The translations under genes were made by a program, and so were the position numbers. From CAVRTJ01 sp964507185 (lineage in GTDB: Bacteria > Acidobacteriota > UBA4820 > DSQY01), in assembly GCA_964507185.1 (NCBI GenBank), contig CAZDOY010000026.1, forward strand, positions 1 to 42,836: a stretch of 42,836 bases of DNA, in the 5' to 3' direction. Within the stretch, counting starts at the first letter, position 1; the number at the start of each line of letters is the position of its first letter. Below the pieces are notes generated by a model, which saw only the letters and a program-made list of their open reading frames with translations, made no database searches and was not told the DNA's origin. Of this stretch, positions 1-8,516 are shown piece after piece.

Positions 1-38
1 CGCACAAACGTGCAGTCTTCGAAGGCATGTCCCCGATT

Positions 39-70
39 CGATCAATGGATCACTCGATCACTGGATCACT
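39..70. repeat. Short tandem 8-bp repeat at a gene end
   Basis: Four 8-bp units follow each other: CGATCAAT (39-46), GGATCACT (47-54), CGATCACT (55-62) and GGATCACT (63-70). They run into the stop codon of the minus-strand epimerase gene (complement of 66-68). Related text (TTGATCACCGGATCAG) appears near 38344, in another module boundary. The function is unknown; it resembles low-complexity spacer DNA seen at the other gene-cluster boundaries of this window. Confidence 0.7.
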
Positions 71-1586
71 CTTGAGACAGGAAACAGACGCCGGCGAGTT
101 CTTCGAAGACGTCCTGCACCTCGTCGATTCCGATGTTGAAGGTCATGGTGACGTTGTCCCTCAGGGCCTGTTCGAGCCCCTCGGCCTGTGGGTCCCGCCC
201 CAGGATTCCCAGGCACAGGTCGTTCGTTGCCGCGAGTGCCCGGCATACCTCCTGGCAACCGAAGCCCTGCTCGTACCTGAGGTTGGCCAGGTCGCGGCAG
301 TAGTTCTTGAACAGGGATCTTTCCCGCGTGCGTACTGTGTTCATGAGATTACGCATGAGCTGGCGGATGTTCCAGAGCAGGTCCTCCGTTTTCTGGCGGC
401 GGTAGCCGAGGGACCACCCTTTGGCGTTGGGGCCCTTGAGTTGGTCGATGGAGGCCTGCACGATTTCCTGCTCGTGGGCCTCCAACAGCCAGAATACCTT
501 CAGGTTGGTCCGGATCCGGACTTCCTTCATGGCGGCGCGGTTGAGCCGGTGCCATTCGCCGGGGTTCCCCTTGTAGTTCTCGACCAGGAAGGGCATCCGT
601 CTCACGATGTCCAATCTCTGTTTTGGCGCCCACCCGAGGCGCTCGTAGGTCCGGTTGGCGCTGACGGTGAGCTTCTCGTCGATGTACCTCGCCATCCATG
701 GGCGCTCGAAGGGCCGGTTCCCCAGAATGCGTCCGTAGATGTCGCGGAACAGCATGCCCGGATAGCACAGCAGCTTGGGCATGTGGCGGGGTTTTACGGC
801 GGCGCCGTAATAGGCGAGTGTCGCGGCTTTGAAGAGTTCTTCATGAGTCGTCGCGCCGTTGGTGCTCGCGATAAGAATCTCATAAGGCTGGAGAATGTCG
901 TGGCGTTCCAGCAGGGCCTGAAAGAAGGAGACTGCGTCGCGCACGTGAAGGTAGGGGATGGCCGACTGGCCGCGCCCCCCGAGAATGCGCCTGTTCCATG
1001 CATGAGAGAGCCAGGCCTCCAGGAACATGTAGAGGGGCGGGTACTCGCACCAGTCCGAGAACATGGCGCCGAAACGGACTATGGTCGAGGGGATGGTACG
1101 CTCGTACTCCCTGAGCATCTCCTCGCCGATCTTCTTGGTGATGGCGTAGACGTGTTCGCCGTTGGGAGCGCTGGTCTCGTCAAGGACTTCCCCGTGCGGA
1201 GGAAATCGGCACGCCGCGACCGAGCTGGCGTAGAAGAAGCGCCTGAGGTGAAGATGCTGGCAGATCTCCAGGACGTTTCGCAGGCCCGCCACGTTGGTCC
1301 GCCAATATTCTGGGTGGTCCTCGCCCGTGAAGTCATAGTGAGCGGCCAGGTGCATGACGATCTCGGCGCCGCCGGAATCCATGATGGATTCGAAGACCTT
1401 GTCCAAATGCCGCCGGTCCCCTATGTCCACCTGGTACCAGGTGATATTGGCGTGCTCGGGCGCGCCGCATTCGCGCTGGGATCGTCGGGCAAGGGCGAAG
1501 ATCTGGTAGTCCTTCTTGAGAAGGTCGAGGAGATGGCGTCCCAGAAACCCCGATGCGCCTGTAATGATAAGTCGCGAATGATTCAT
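66..1586 (-). CDS. NAD-dependent epimerase/dehydratase with C-terminal helical domain
   Basis: A 506-residue protein. The first ~320 residues are an extended short-chain dehydrogenase/reductase: TGASGFLGRHLL is the Rossmann dinucleotide site and YAITKK is the catalytic YxxxK. The family acts on nucleotide sugars or similar hydroxy/keto substrates; the substrate cannot be read here. Residues ~330-506 are an extra, mostly helical segment not found in plain epimerases. It carries LANLRYEQGFGCQEVCRAL (433-451), which resembles the core of RsbRD-type four-helix domains, including the separate RsbRD protein at 22442-22969 (IVRVRAVQDFTASEAVAFV). I chose the ATG whose complement is 1584-1586 because the Rossmann motif follows directly; a start nine codons upstream is possible. 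The enzyme fold is certain; the RsbRD-like assignment of the tail is inference. Confidence 0.85.
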   Translation of the reverse strand: MNHSRLIITGASGFLGRHLLDLLKKDYQIFALARRSQRECGAPEHANITWYQVDIGDRRHLDKVFESIMDSGGAEIVMHLAAHYDFTGEDHPEYWRTNVAGLRNVLEICQHLHLRRFFYASSVAACRFPPHGEVLDETSAPNGEHVYAITKKIGEEMLREYERTIPSTIVRFGAMFSDWCEYPPLYMFLEAWLSHAWNRRILGGRGQSAIPYLHVRDAVSFFQALLERHDILQPYEILIASTNGATTHEELFKAATLAYYGAAVKPRHMPKLLCYPGMLFRDIYGRILGNRPFERPWMARYIDEKLTVSANRTYERLGWAPKQRLDIVRRMPFLVENYKGNPGEWHRLNRAAMKEVRIRTNLKVFWLLEAHEQEIVQASIDQLKGPNAKGWSLGYRRQKTEDLLWNIRQLMRNLMNTVRTRERSLFKNYCRDLANLRYEQGFGCQEVCRALAATNDLCLGILGRDPQAEGLEQALRDNVTMTFNIGIDEVQDVFEELAGVCFLSQE

Positions 1587-1849
1587 GTCGGGACCCCCCG
1601 CTAAATGTAGCACTCAGAAGATGGGGCGGGCAAAGGCCGGACGCAACGGGTGCGTGCCGAAAAGGGCGGACAGGCGCCCAACAAGCCCGAGAACCCGCCC
1701 TTGAAATCCTTGGGAACAAGGCTGAAAGCAGACTCACCGGAGACCGGTTGGGCGAATTGCCACACCCTCCTCGATCCAGTGGATATCCCGATGACACCGC
1801 GGCCGGATCGGGAGGATAGTGGCCACATCGACCCCGGGGGGGGCAAGCC

Positions 1850-3214
1850 GTGACCATCCACCGCAACATCGAAGCGCAGTTCCGCAAAGGGGGAACAAGC
1901 CCGCGCCATGCCAGGGGATGGTGGTGTCTCTGCCTGGTGCTCGTCGCAGCCGCGCCGGTCTTCGCACAGACCGCCGGGAGCACCCTCAAGGACCTCAAAA
2001 CACGGTTGAAGGTGGCGCAGGACACCCTGGCCGGGCAGCAGGCGTTCATCGAGCAGTTGCAGAGGCGCATCGAAGAACTCGAAAAGGTTGCCGAAGCCTC
2101 CCCGGACGCCGCGGCGCCCACAAACGGGCTCGCGCTCTCCACTGCAAACGGAGAAACCCATTCGGGGCCCTCCATGTCCTGGAAAGACGGGCGCACGACG
2201 CTGATATTCCCCGCGGCGCAGATCGTCTTCTCCAACCGCTTCCAGTACCGCTGGACGCACGACACCTTCGGCGATCCCGCCCGCGAGGCGACGGGGGCGT
2301 TCGAGGTGGCGCGTTTCAAGACTCAGATCACGGGGTGGGCCGCCGCTGGGGACCTCACCTTTCGCCTCCAGGTGGACTGGGCTAAATCCGGGTCGGCCGC
2401 GGGCGTGCTCGACGATGCCTGGGTCCAGTACGACTTCACCCGCGGCCGGAAGTGGTTCACGCTGAGGGCTGGCCAGGGCAAGACGCCCTTTGGACGCCAG
2501 AGTCTGGCCTCCACGGCCTCGGACATGTTTACGGAGCGATCCTTCGTTTCGACTGAGTTCTGCACAATCCGGGACGTGGGCCTGACGGCCACGGGACGGT
2601 TCGGCCCGTGCACGGTGAAGGACCTCATCGAATACAACGTCGGTGTCTACAACGGCGGCGGACGGAGCGTGACCACGAATCCCGACGGGAAGTACCAGAC
2701 GGACTATCGCCTGATGATCAGCCCGTGGGGCAGCGCGGGGTACGACGAATCAATCCCGAACGGCGCGCCGGCCCCCAGGCTCTCGTTGGCCATGGACTAC
2801 GAGCACAACGACCGGCGCCTGCGGGATCCGGAGACGCACGGCTACGTATCCGGGACGGAACACTGGACGACCGGCTACGACCTCATGTTCCGATACAGAT
2901 GGCTCACGGTCTACGGCGAGTACTTCGACCGGACCGCGCGCGATGTCAAGAACGTTTCCGTTGACTCGAGCGGCCTGAACCTGCAGGTGGGTATCCTGCT
3001 CATCCCGGGGCGGCTGGAGCTGGTGGTCGGGCGGTGGAAGTACGACCCGGATAGGGGCAAGCCGGGCGACACGCAGACGCAGACCGGCATCGGCCTGAAC
3101 TGGTACTTCAACGGGCTCGCCAACAAGCTCCAAGCCGACTACCGCCGCATCGAGAACGACGCCTCGAAATGCGCGAACTTCGAGTTGAGGGTCCAGTACC
3201 AGCTCATGTTCTGA
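1850..3214 (+). CDS. Outer-membrane porin, phosphate-selective porin O/P-like
   Basis: A 454-residue protein starting at a GTG. Residues ~22-40 form a signal peptide (hydrophobic CLVLVAAAPVFAQ, cleavage expected after FA). A short coiled coil (~45-80, TLKDLKTRLKVAQDTLAGQQ) follows, as in OprO/OprP-type porins that trimerise through N-terminal helices. The rest is rich in alternating hydrophobic/polar strands with aromatic girdle residues and ends in a hydrophobic strand (ELRVQYQLMF) with terminal Phe, the usual outer-membrane assembly signal. It probably forms an anion-permeable pore, but specificity cannot be told. It stands alone and is convergent with the lipoprotein gene at 3331-4488; a hairpin lies between them. 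An ATG or other start further in would lose the signal peptide, which supports the GTG. Confidence 0.8.
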   Translation: MTIHRNIEAQFRKGGTSPRHARGWWCLCLVLVAAAPVFAQTAGSTLKDLKTRLKVAQDTLAGQQAFIEQLQRRIEELEKVAEASPDAAAPTNGLALSTANGETHSGPSMSWKDGRTTLIFPAAQIVFSNRFQYRWTHDTFGDPAREATGAFEVARFKTQITGWAAAGDLTFRLQVDWAKSGSAAGVLDDAWVQYDFTRGRKWFTLRAGQGKTPFGRQSLASTASDMFTERSFVSTEFCTIRDVGLTATGRFGPCTVKDLIEYNVGVYNGGGRSVTTNPDGKYQTDYRLMISPWGSAGYDESIPNGAPAPRLSLAMDYEHNDRRLRDPETHGYVSGTEHWTTGYDLMFRYRWLTVYGEYFDRTARDVKNVSVDSSGLNLQVGILLIPGRLELVVGRWKYDPDRGKPGDTQTQTGIGLNWYFNGLANKLQADYRRIENDASKCANFELRVQYQLMF

Positions 3215-3250
3215 TCGCAAATGCCGCGCCGGCATCAGCGCGGGACCCCT

Positions 3251-3285
3251 CTAGAAAGAAAGAGGGCCGCCCCGAAGGGCGGCCC
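3251..3285 (-). terminator. Rho-independent terminator
   Basis: A perfect 9-bp GC stem (3264-3272 with 3277-3285, loop CGAA). Read on the minus strand it is followed by TCTTTCTTTCT, giving a U-rich tail. It lies 46 bases past the stop of the minus-strand lipoprotein gene and 50 bases past the porin stop on the other strand. The U-tract favours the minus-strand gene. Confidence 0.85.
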
Positions 3286-3330
3286 ATGTACGGTGCGTCC
3301 AGAAGGACGCGGTGGGGGAGAGGGGATGGG

Positions 3331-4488
3331 TCAGTTCACGAGGATCATCATGGAGCGTCCGGAGAGGAACTTGGCCTTGTTGAGTATCCATACGGTTGCC
3401 TGCTGCCCGTCCGGGCTGATGGATACGGCGTAATCCCTGTTGGCGGAGTAGACGTTGCCGGGCGCCACCGAAACGTCGCTGATCCTGTCCACGCCGACCT
3501 GCCGGGCCGTGAAGGTCACGGAGTCGCCCGCTCGAAGGTCGAGGTGGCTCGGAAACTCGGACTTGTTGTATTTGACCAGGACGGGCGCCCCGTACCACGG
3601 GTCGCGCACGACGCCTTCGTGGATCAGGCTTCTGCGCACGCCGATCTTGTAGAACACCGAATGGAGCCTCGAATCCAGGTCGTTCGAGTAGGTCTTCAAA
3701 TCGCCGACCTTCTTCGTGAGGTCCTCGCGCTCGGTCTTCAGCAGCGCCACGTCCTGCGTGAGCTGGGTCCTGGCGATCCGGAGGTCTGAGACCTGCTCGG
3801 CGAGATCGGCCTTTTCCTTCGCCAGCTCGTCGCGCTGGGCTATCGCCGCGTTCTTGTCCGCGATGAGTCCCTGCTTGACGCCGCGGGTCAGGGCGTAGGG
3901 ACTGATCTTCGCGCTTCCCTGGGTCACGAAGGTGCCGTACACGCCGTTGTCGTAGAAGTTCCACACCTTGAATCCGGGGACCAGCTCGTCGTCGATGTTT
4001 ACCTTCAAGACGAGGTTTTTGGCCTTGGCGGGATCAAGTCCCTTGTCCTTGGTGAGGTAGTTCATGGCGATCTGGTAGTGCGTTTCGCCCCTGGCTACGT
4101 CCACCGGCGCGGGGAGTGTCTGCTCGAGGTTCTGCACCCTGACGTGCAGGTCGTCGATCGCCTTCTGCTTAGAGAGGATGTCGGAGATCAGGTCACGGTA
4201 GCCGACACCCTGCTCGTTCTTGAGCCTTTCCTCCAGCAACTTGGTCTGCTCCGGCGCGAGCCCCTGTCCCATGACGGCCCCCAGGTCCTGTCCGCCGGAT
4301 TTGACGTACTGTTGCATGAGTGTGTTGAGCTGGTTCTGTTTCGCGTCGATGTCCTGCTCGAGCGAGGAAATTTTCTGCGCCGTCTGCATCTGGGCGTTCA
4401 CTTCCTGGGAGGCTTTCCGCCCTTCCCGGGAGCACGCCACGGCCAGGGCCATCATCATAACGGCTGGAATGAGATGTCTTCGCTTCAT
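3331..4488 (-). CDS. Coiled-coil lipoprotein with LysM-like segment
   Basis: A 385-residue protein with a lipoprotein signal peptide; the lipobox LAVAC places the acylated Cys at residue 19. A coiled coil follows (~25-75), then a leucine-rich helix, then GETHYQIAMNYL...LVPGFKVWNFY, which has the shape of a LysM peptidoglycan-binding repeat. A second coiled coil rich in K/E/D (~220-280) precedes a beta-rich C-terminal domain of about 100 residues. This suggests an envelope protein anchored in a membrane and touching peptidoglycan. The start is fixed by AAAGGAGG (complement of 4495-4502). The gene is preceded by a near-consensus sigma-54 promoter and is divergent from a sigma-54 activator operon, so it is the likely target of that regulator. 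The LysM assignment is by motif only; no function for the C-terminal domain is recognised. Confidence 0.8.
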   Translation of the reverse strand: MKRRHLIPAVMMMALAVACSREGRKASQEVNAQMQTAQKISSLEQDIDAKQNQLNTLMQQYVKSGGQDLGAVMGQGLAPEQTKLLEERLKNEQGVGYRDLISDILSKQKAIDDLHVRVQNLEQTLPAPVDVARGETHYQIAMNYLTKDKGLDPAKAKNLVLKVNIDDELVPGFKVWNFYDNGVYGTFVTQGSAKISPYALTRGVKQGLIADKNAAIAQRDELAKEKADLAEQVSDLRIARTQLTQDVALLKTEREDLTKKVGDLKTYSNDLDSRLHSVFYKIGVRRSLIHEGVVRDPWYGAPVLVKYNKSEFPSHLDLRAGDSVTFTARQVGVDRISDVSVAPGNVYSANRDYAVSISPDGQQATVWILNKAKFLSGRSMMILVN

Positions 4489-4550
4489 GGTCGGCCTCCT
4501 TTCTTCTCAATGCCGGGCCTCCCCCGAGGCCTCGGACGCCTTCATGAAAC

Positions 4551-4565
4551 GCAAGGGCCGTGCCA
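4551..4565 (-). promoter_or_regulatory. Sigma-54 promoter (-24/-12)
   Basis: The minus strand reads C-TGGCACGGCCCTTGC-G. This matches TGGCACG-N4-TTGC at every fixed position with the correct GG-N10-GC spacing. The expected start of transcription is near 4539, giving a leader of about 51 bases to the ATG at 4488, with the ribosome binding site in place. The neighbouring operon encodes a GAFTGA-containing sigma-54 activator, which supports function. Confidence 0.85.
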
Positions 4566-4593
4566 GTACTCGTATGCAGGCGTAATCCCTTTA

Positions 4594-4673
4594 ATATCAG
4601 CTTGATATGGCAGAGAGGCGACGATCGGAATGTCGAGGATGCCCGGAGAAATCGGGGAAAAATTCCCGGTTTC
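4594..4673. promoter_or_regulatory. Two inverted repeats, candidate enhancer sites
   Basis: The first inverted repeat is ATATCA-GCT-TGATAT (4594-4608). The second is an imperfect 11-bp repeat around AAA (4648-4673; GAAATCGGGGAA facing TTCCCGGTTTC). Their centres lie about 60 and 120 bases upstream of the start predicted for the sigma-54 promoter, which is where activators of this family usually bind. They also lie upstream of the sigma-70 promoter of the regulator operon. The role as binding sites is inference. Confidence 0.45.
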
Positions 4674-4697
4674 TGGCGCCTCTCCTCGAATCCCGTC

Positions 4698-4726
4698 TTG
4701 AGGCACCGGTACGCCGTTGCTATACT
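4698..4726 (+). promoter_or_regulatory. Sigma-70-type promoter of the two-component operon
   Basis: TTGAGG (4698-4703) and TATACT (4721-4726) are separated by exactly 17 bases. Transcription would begin near 4733, about 30 bases before the ATG at 4763. This supports 4763, not an upstream in-frame start at 4607, as the true start of the regulator. Confidence 0.7.
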
Positions 4727-4762
4727 CGCGAGCAAGGCGACGCGCGACGGGAGGCCCGCATC

Positions 4763-6127
4763 ATGACACATCCCTACACGGTTCTGGTCGTAGATGACGA
4801 ACCCTCCATGCGGGAAGTGCTCAGGCTGCGGCTTGCGCAATGGAACTTCCGTGTCGTCACGGCGGACTCGAGGCAGGAAGCCTCCCGCGTGGCGGCGGAA
4901 GAGGAGCCGGACATCGTCGTCTGCGACGTGGTCCTGCCCGACGGCTCGGGTCTCGATCTCCTGCCCGCGCTCAGGACCGACGCGTTCCCTCGCCCCGTCG
5001 TCATGATTACGGCCCACGGCAGCATCGACGCGGCCGTCGAGGCGGTCAAGCGGGGCGCCATGGATTTTTTGACCAAGCCGCTCGATTACCAGAAATTCCG
5101 GGCGGTCCTCGCGCAGGCCGTGCAGGACGTCGAACAGTACAGATCCGTTCGCCGGCTCGAAGACAAGCTGTCTCGAAAGCCCGGGTTGGGGCCGATCATC
5201 GGAACGACCAGGCCCATGCGCGACCTCTACCGCCTCATCAAGGTACTCGCCGGAAGCAGCGCCTCCGCTCTGATAACGGGTGAGAGCGGAACGGGCAAAG
5301 AACTTGTGGCCAGGGCCATCCACGACCTCGGCCCACGCGCGGAAGAGCCGTTCATTGCGGTGAACGCGGCCGCCATCCCCGAGGGCCTCATGGAGAGCGA
5401 GCTCTTCGGCCACGAGAAAGGGGCCTTTACCGGAGCGGTGTCGAGCCGGCCCGGATGCTTCGAGCAGGCGGACAAAGGCACGCTCTTTCTCGACGAGATC
5501 GCCGAGATGCCCGCCTCCCTCCAGCCCAAGTTCCTCAGAACCCTGGAGAACGGCAGGGTCAGGCGTCTTGGGTCGAGCCGGGAGGCGGCCTTCGACGTGC
5601 GCCTCCTGGCGGCCACGAACCGCGTGCCCGAGGAGGCCGTCGAGGAGGGGCTCCTCCGCGCCGACCTCTACTATCGGCTGAACGTCTTCACCCTCGTCCT
5701 GCCCCCGCTGCGGGACCGGGTGGATGACATCCCCCTGCTGGCGCAGCACTTCGTTTCGCATTTCAACGCCAAGCACGGCGCGGCCGTGGAGGGCCTGCGA
5801 GAGGAGGTCCTCGATCTCCTTGAAGCCTACCCGTGGCCCGGCAACGTCAGAGAATTGAGGAACGTTCTGGAGAGGGCGGTCATACTCGCGGATTCCGGAT
5901 GGATCGAGGTCGTCCACCTCCCTTCCTACGTCCGCAACCAGGAAGGCGGGGGCAGCGGGCTGCGCCTGCCTCCGGGACTGACCATGGCCGAAGCCGAACG
6001 CCGCCTCATCGTGAAGACCCTCGAGGAGGTGGGCGGCAACAAAGCGGAAGCCGCGCGCCGGCTCGGTCTCGATGTGAAGACGATCAGAAACAAACTGAAG
6101 ACCTACGGCGAGGATGACTCGGAATGA
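4763..6127 (+). CDS. Sigma-54-dependent response regulator (NtrC/GlrR family)
   Basis: A 454-residue regulator. The receiver domain (1-~120) has acidic DD at 11-12, the phosphoacceptor D55 (VVCDVVLPDGSG) and a conserved Lys (FLTKPLDYQKF). The AAA+ domain has Walker A GESGTGKE (from ~173), the sigma-54 contact loop GAFTGA (220-225) and Walker B LFLDEIAEMP. A Fis-type helix-turn-helix closes the protein (NKAEAARRLGLDVKTIRNKL). Phosphorylation by the downstream kinase should let it open sigma-54 promoters. The ATG at 4763 has GGGAGG eight bases upstream and a sigma-70 promoter in front. It overlaps the kinase gene by ATGA. The divergent lipoprotein gene has a sigma-54 promoter and is the obvious first target. 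Confidence 0.95.
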   Translation: MTHPYTVLVVDDEPSMREVLRLRLAQWNFRVVTADSRQEASRVAAEEEPDIVVCDVVLPDGSGLDLLPALRTDAFPRPVVMITAHGSIDAAVEAVKRGAMDFLTKPLDYQKFRAVLAQAVQDVEQYRSVRRLEDKLSRKPGLGPIIGTTRPMRDLYRLIKVLAGSSASALITGESGTGKELVARAIHDLGPRAEEPFIAVNAAAIPEGLMESELFGHEKGAFTGAVSSRPGCFEQADKGTLFLDEIAEMPASLQPKFLRTLENGRVRRLGSSREAAFDVRLLAATNRVPEEAVEEGLLRADLYYRLNVFTLVLPPLRDRVDDIPLLAQHFVSHFNAKHGAAVEGLREEVLDLLEAYPWPGNVRELRNVLERAVILADSGWIEVVHLPSYVRNQEGGGSGLRLPPGLTMAEAERRLIVKTLEEVGGNKAEAARRLGLDVKTIRNKLKTYGEDDSE

Positions 6128-7635
6128 AGGTCACCACGCGGCTGGCTCTCGGCTCCGGTTCCGTGCTCCTTTTGCTCTTCGGAGTGCTGGCCTACCAGGT
6201 ATACGAGGTCCAGACCCTGGCGAACCTCGGCAGGAGCTTGGCACGGACGGGGCTGGAGGCTTCCCGGATGTCGCTGGAACAGGTCCATGAGCTCGAGCAG
6301 TTCGAGCAGGCGACACGGAAGTTCTTCGTGACCGGAGATCCCGACTACGGGAAACTGGCCCGCTCCCTCGCCCTGGGCATTTCGAATCGGCAGCAGAAGC
6401 TCGAGCAACTTGGACTGGCACGATCCGAGAAAGCCAGGGTCGAGCACCTGGGCGAACTGTGGCGTCAGACGGAGGCGATCCTGATATCCGGGCAGGCATC
6501 CAGGGACGAGAGCACCATCCTGGCGCCCCTCGGGAAAGCGCAGGACGAGGCGAGGGCCGTATTCAACGCCACCCAGGATTCCATCGCCGGCCAGGCGGCG
6601 CGCGCGGAAAGGGCCGCCCTCAAGGCCCAGTGGGTTTCACTGCTGGCGGCCGTCCTGGCTCTAGCGGCGAGCGCGGCTGTTCTGCTGGTCACCTTCCGCT
6701 CGATCCGCGACCCGCTCAAGCGCCTCACCGGGGCCACGAGAGAACTGGCCGAAGGGCGTTTCGACCTGTCCATCGAGGCGGGCGGAGGGGACGAGTTCGC
6801 ACAACTCGCCGGGGACTTCAACGCCATGGTGAGGCGCCTGGGCGAACTCGACCAGATGAAGAAGAACCTCCTCTCGCACGTCTCGCACGACCTGAAGACG
6901 CCGCTTGCGGCCATGCAGGAAACGAACCAACTCATGCTGGAGGGCATCCCGGGCCCGACGACCGACGAACAGCGCCGGTTGCTGGCAATGAATCTCCAGT
7001 GCGCGAGGAGGCTTTCCGCCATGATCGCCAAGCTGCTCGACCTGGCCAGGCTCGAGGCCGGCGTCATGGATTACGACCTGAAGACGAGGGACATGGTGCC
7101 TCTCCTGAGAGAAGCCCTGGAAGGCGTGAGCCTGAGGGCGGGAGAGCGCGGGGTGCCCCTTCGCGCAGACCTTCCGGAGTATCCGCTCCGGGCGCGCTGC
7201 GACGCGGACAGGCTCTTCCAGGTCCTGGAGAATCTCCTCGAAAATGCGGTCAAGTTCTCGCCCGAGAACGGGGTCGTCGTGCTCGCGGCGTCCGTCGTGC
7301 AAGGTCTGCCCGCGGATGCCCCGCCCGAGATCAGGGCCCGGACGGCCACCGGGGGCGACTTTGCTCTCGTCACGGTCTCCGATGAAGGCCCCGGCGTTCC
7401 CGACGAGCACAAGCGCAAGATTTTCGAGCGCTTTCACCAGGTGGACAGGGGGAGGCGTCCATCGGAGGGAGGCGTCGGGCTCGGCCTTGCCATCTGCAGC
7501 GAAATTGTGGGGGCACACGAGGGTTATCTCTGGGTGCGTGACAACCCGGGGGGAGGCAGCGTTTTCTGCTTCGCGCTGCGTGCCGTACCTCAGCGGCCGG
7601 AGGAGGGCGGTGAAGCCGCCGGGGAGGGTTCATGA
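6124..7635 (+). CDS. Membrane sensor histidine kinase with HAMP domain
   Basis: A 503-residue kinase. TM1 is at about 8-27; an alpha-helical periplasmic sensor lies at ~28-165 (no Cys, many Glu/Arg); TM2 at ~168-190 (SLLAAVLALAASAAVLLVTF). A HAMP linker follows, then HisKA with H255 in HVSHDLKTPL. The HATPase domain shows an N box (ENLLENAVKFS), G1 (SDEGPGVPDE), F box (FERFHQVD) and G2 (GVGLGLAI). The layout matches GlrK/QseE-type kinases. It is translationally coupled to the regulator upstream (ATGA) and to the lipoprotein downstream (7632-7635). The stimulus is unknown; the periplasmic helical bundle suggests envelope sensing. Confidence 0.93.
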   Translation: MKVTTRLALGSGSVLLLLFGVLAYQVYEVQTLANLGRSLARTGLEASRMSLEQVHELEQFEQATRKFFVTGDPDYGKLARSLALGISNRQQKLEQLGLARSEKARVEHLGELWRQTEAILISGQASRDESTILAPLGKAQDEARAVFNATQDSIAGQAARAERAALKAQWVSLLAAVLALAASAAVLLVTFRSIRDPLKRLTGATRELAEGRFDLSIEAGGGDEFAQLAGDFNAMVRRLGELDQMKKNLLSHVSHDLKTPLAAMQETNQLMLEGIPGPTTDEQRRLLAMNLQCARRLSAMIAKLLDLARLEAGVMDYDLKTRDMVPLLREALEGVSLRAGERGVPLRADLPEYPLRARCDADRLFQVLENLLENAVKFSPENGVVVLAASVVQGLPADAPPEIRARTATGGDFALVTVSDEGPGVPDEHKRKIFERFHQVDRGRRPSEGGVGLGLAICSEIVGAHEGYLWVRDNPGGGSVFCFALRAVPQRPEEGGEAAGEGS

Positions 7636-8180
7636 GACGCGGAAGGTTGGCGTACGGATTGGCAGTGTGCCTCCTTATGGGCATTCTGGCCGGATGTTCG
7701 CCGGCTGCCATGCGGGCGGACAGGCTCTTCGGCGCGGGTGACTACGCCGGCGCGGCCGCGGCCTACGAGGAGGCCCTGGCGAACGCCGGCGGGCGGGGAA
7801 ATGCTCTTTGGCTCTACCGGCTGGGCGTTTCCCGGGCAGTCCCGGGCGACAGCGCCTACGACCCTTCGGGCGCGATACGGGCCTTCCATCGTCTGCGGGA
7901 TAGTTTCCCCGAGTCCAGGTACAGCCGCATGGCCCGGCTGCCGCTGTCTCTTCTGGAGAGCCTGGTAAAGGTGGAGCGCGAGGGCGAAGCGCTCAAGGGC
8001 GAGATGGCGCACGTCAAGGCCCGCCTGAAGATAGCCGGGCAGACGGAGCAGGACCTTGCCGAGTGCAGGCAGAGGGCGGCCGAACTCGCCGACAAGGTCG
8101 GCCGGCAGGAGAAGACAGTCGAAGATCTTCAGCGCGAGCTTCAGCAGCTCAAGAGCATAGACCTTCGCCGCGGACGGTGA
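7632..8180 (+). CDS. Small TPR-like lipoprotein, QseG-like by context
   Basis: A 182-residue lipoprotein; the lipobox ILAGC places the modified Cys at residue 22. Residues ~28-100 look like one or two TPR-type helical pairs (ADRLFGAGDYAGAAAAYEEA). Residues ~110-175 form a coiled coil rich in E, K and Q. It overlaps the kinase by ATGA, so it is the third gene of the operon. In enteric bacteria the GlrK/GlrR pair is encoded with the lipoprotein QseG, which modulates the kinase; this protein occupies the equivalent place, although the gene order differs and sequence identity to QseG is not claimed. Likely function: an envelope partner of the sensor kinase. Confidence 0.75.
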   Translation: MRRGRLAYGLAVCLLMGILAGCSPAAMRADRLFGAGDYAGAAAAYEEALANAGGRGNALWLYRLGVSRAVPGDSAYDPSGAIRAFHRLRDSFPESRYSRMARLPLSLLESLVKVEREGEALKGEMAHVKARLKIAGQTEQDLAECRQRAAELADKVGRQEKTVEDLQRELQQLKSIDLRRGR

Positions 8181-8516
8181 GTCCTTTCGCCTGATGCAAC
8201 GGCGAATCTCGACGCCGGCCCCCGTGGCCGGCCGGCGCAGGCCTCCGCGGCCCTTCGTGTTCGCCGATTCCAACGGGTTTTTCGCCACATCGACATCTGC
8301 CGTCACGGGCGGCGGCCGGTACCCCCGGACGCCGAAGAAGCCTGCCGTAACAATATGTATCACATAGGACTGGGGGCAAATGCCTTCTGTTCGTCTGGTG
8401 CCATGGTAACTCATGGAATATAAAGGGTAACTACGATGCTGCGATTGCGCAGGCAGTCGCGCGTGACGCGATAATGTGAGATTTCACCCAAGAGGTCCCC
8501 GGGAGCATCGCGATCG

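Noticed and set aside
27..1604. A 525-codon open frame on the plus strand opposite the epimerase
   Set aside because: It is the mirror of a GC-rich minus-strand gene with clear SDR motifs; the plus-strand translation has no domain and no ribosome binding site.
1614..1849. A possible cobalamin riboswitch upstream of the porin (ACTCACCGGAGACCGG near 1733 resembles a B12 box)
   Set aside because: The other conserved blocks of the cobalamin riboswitch are missing or out of order, so the match looks fortuitous. A covariance-model search would settle it.
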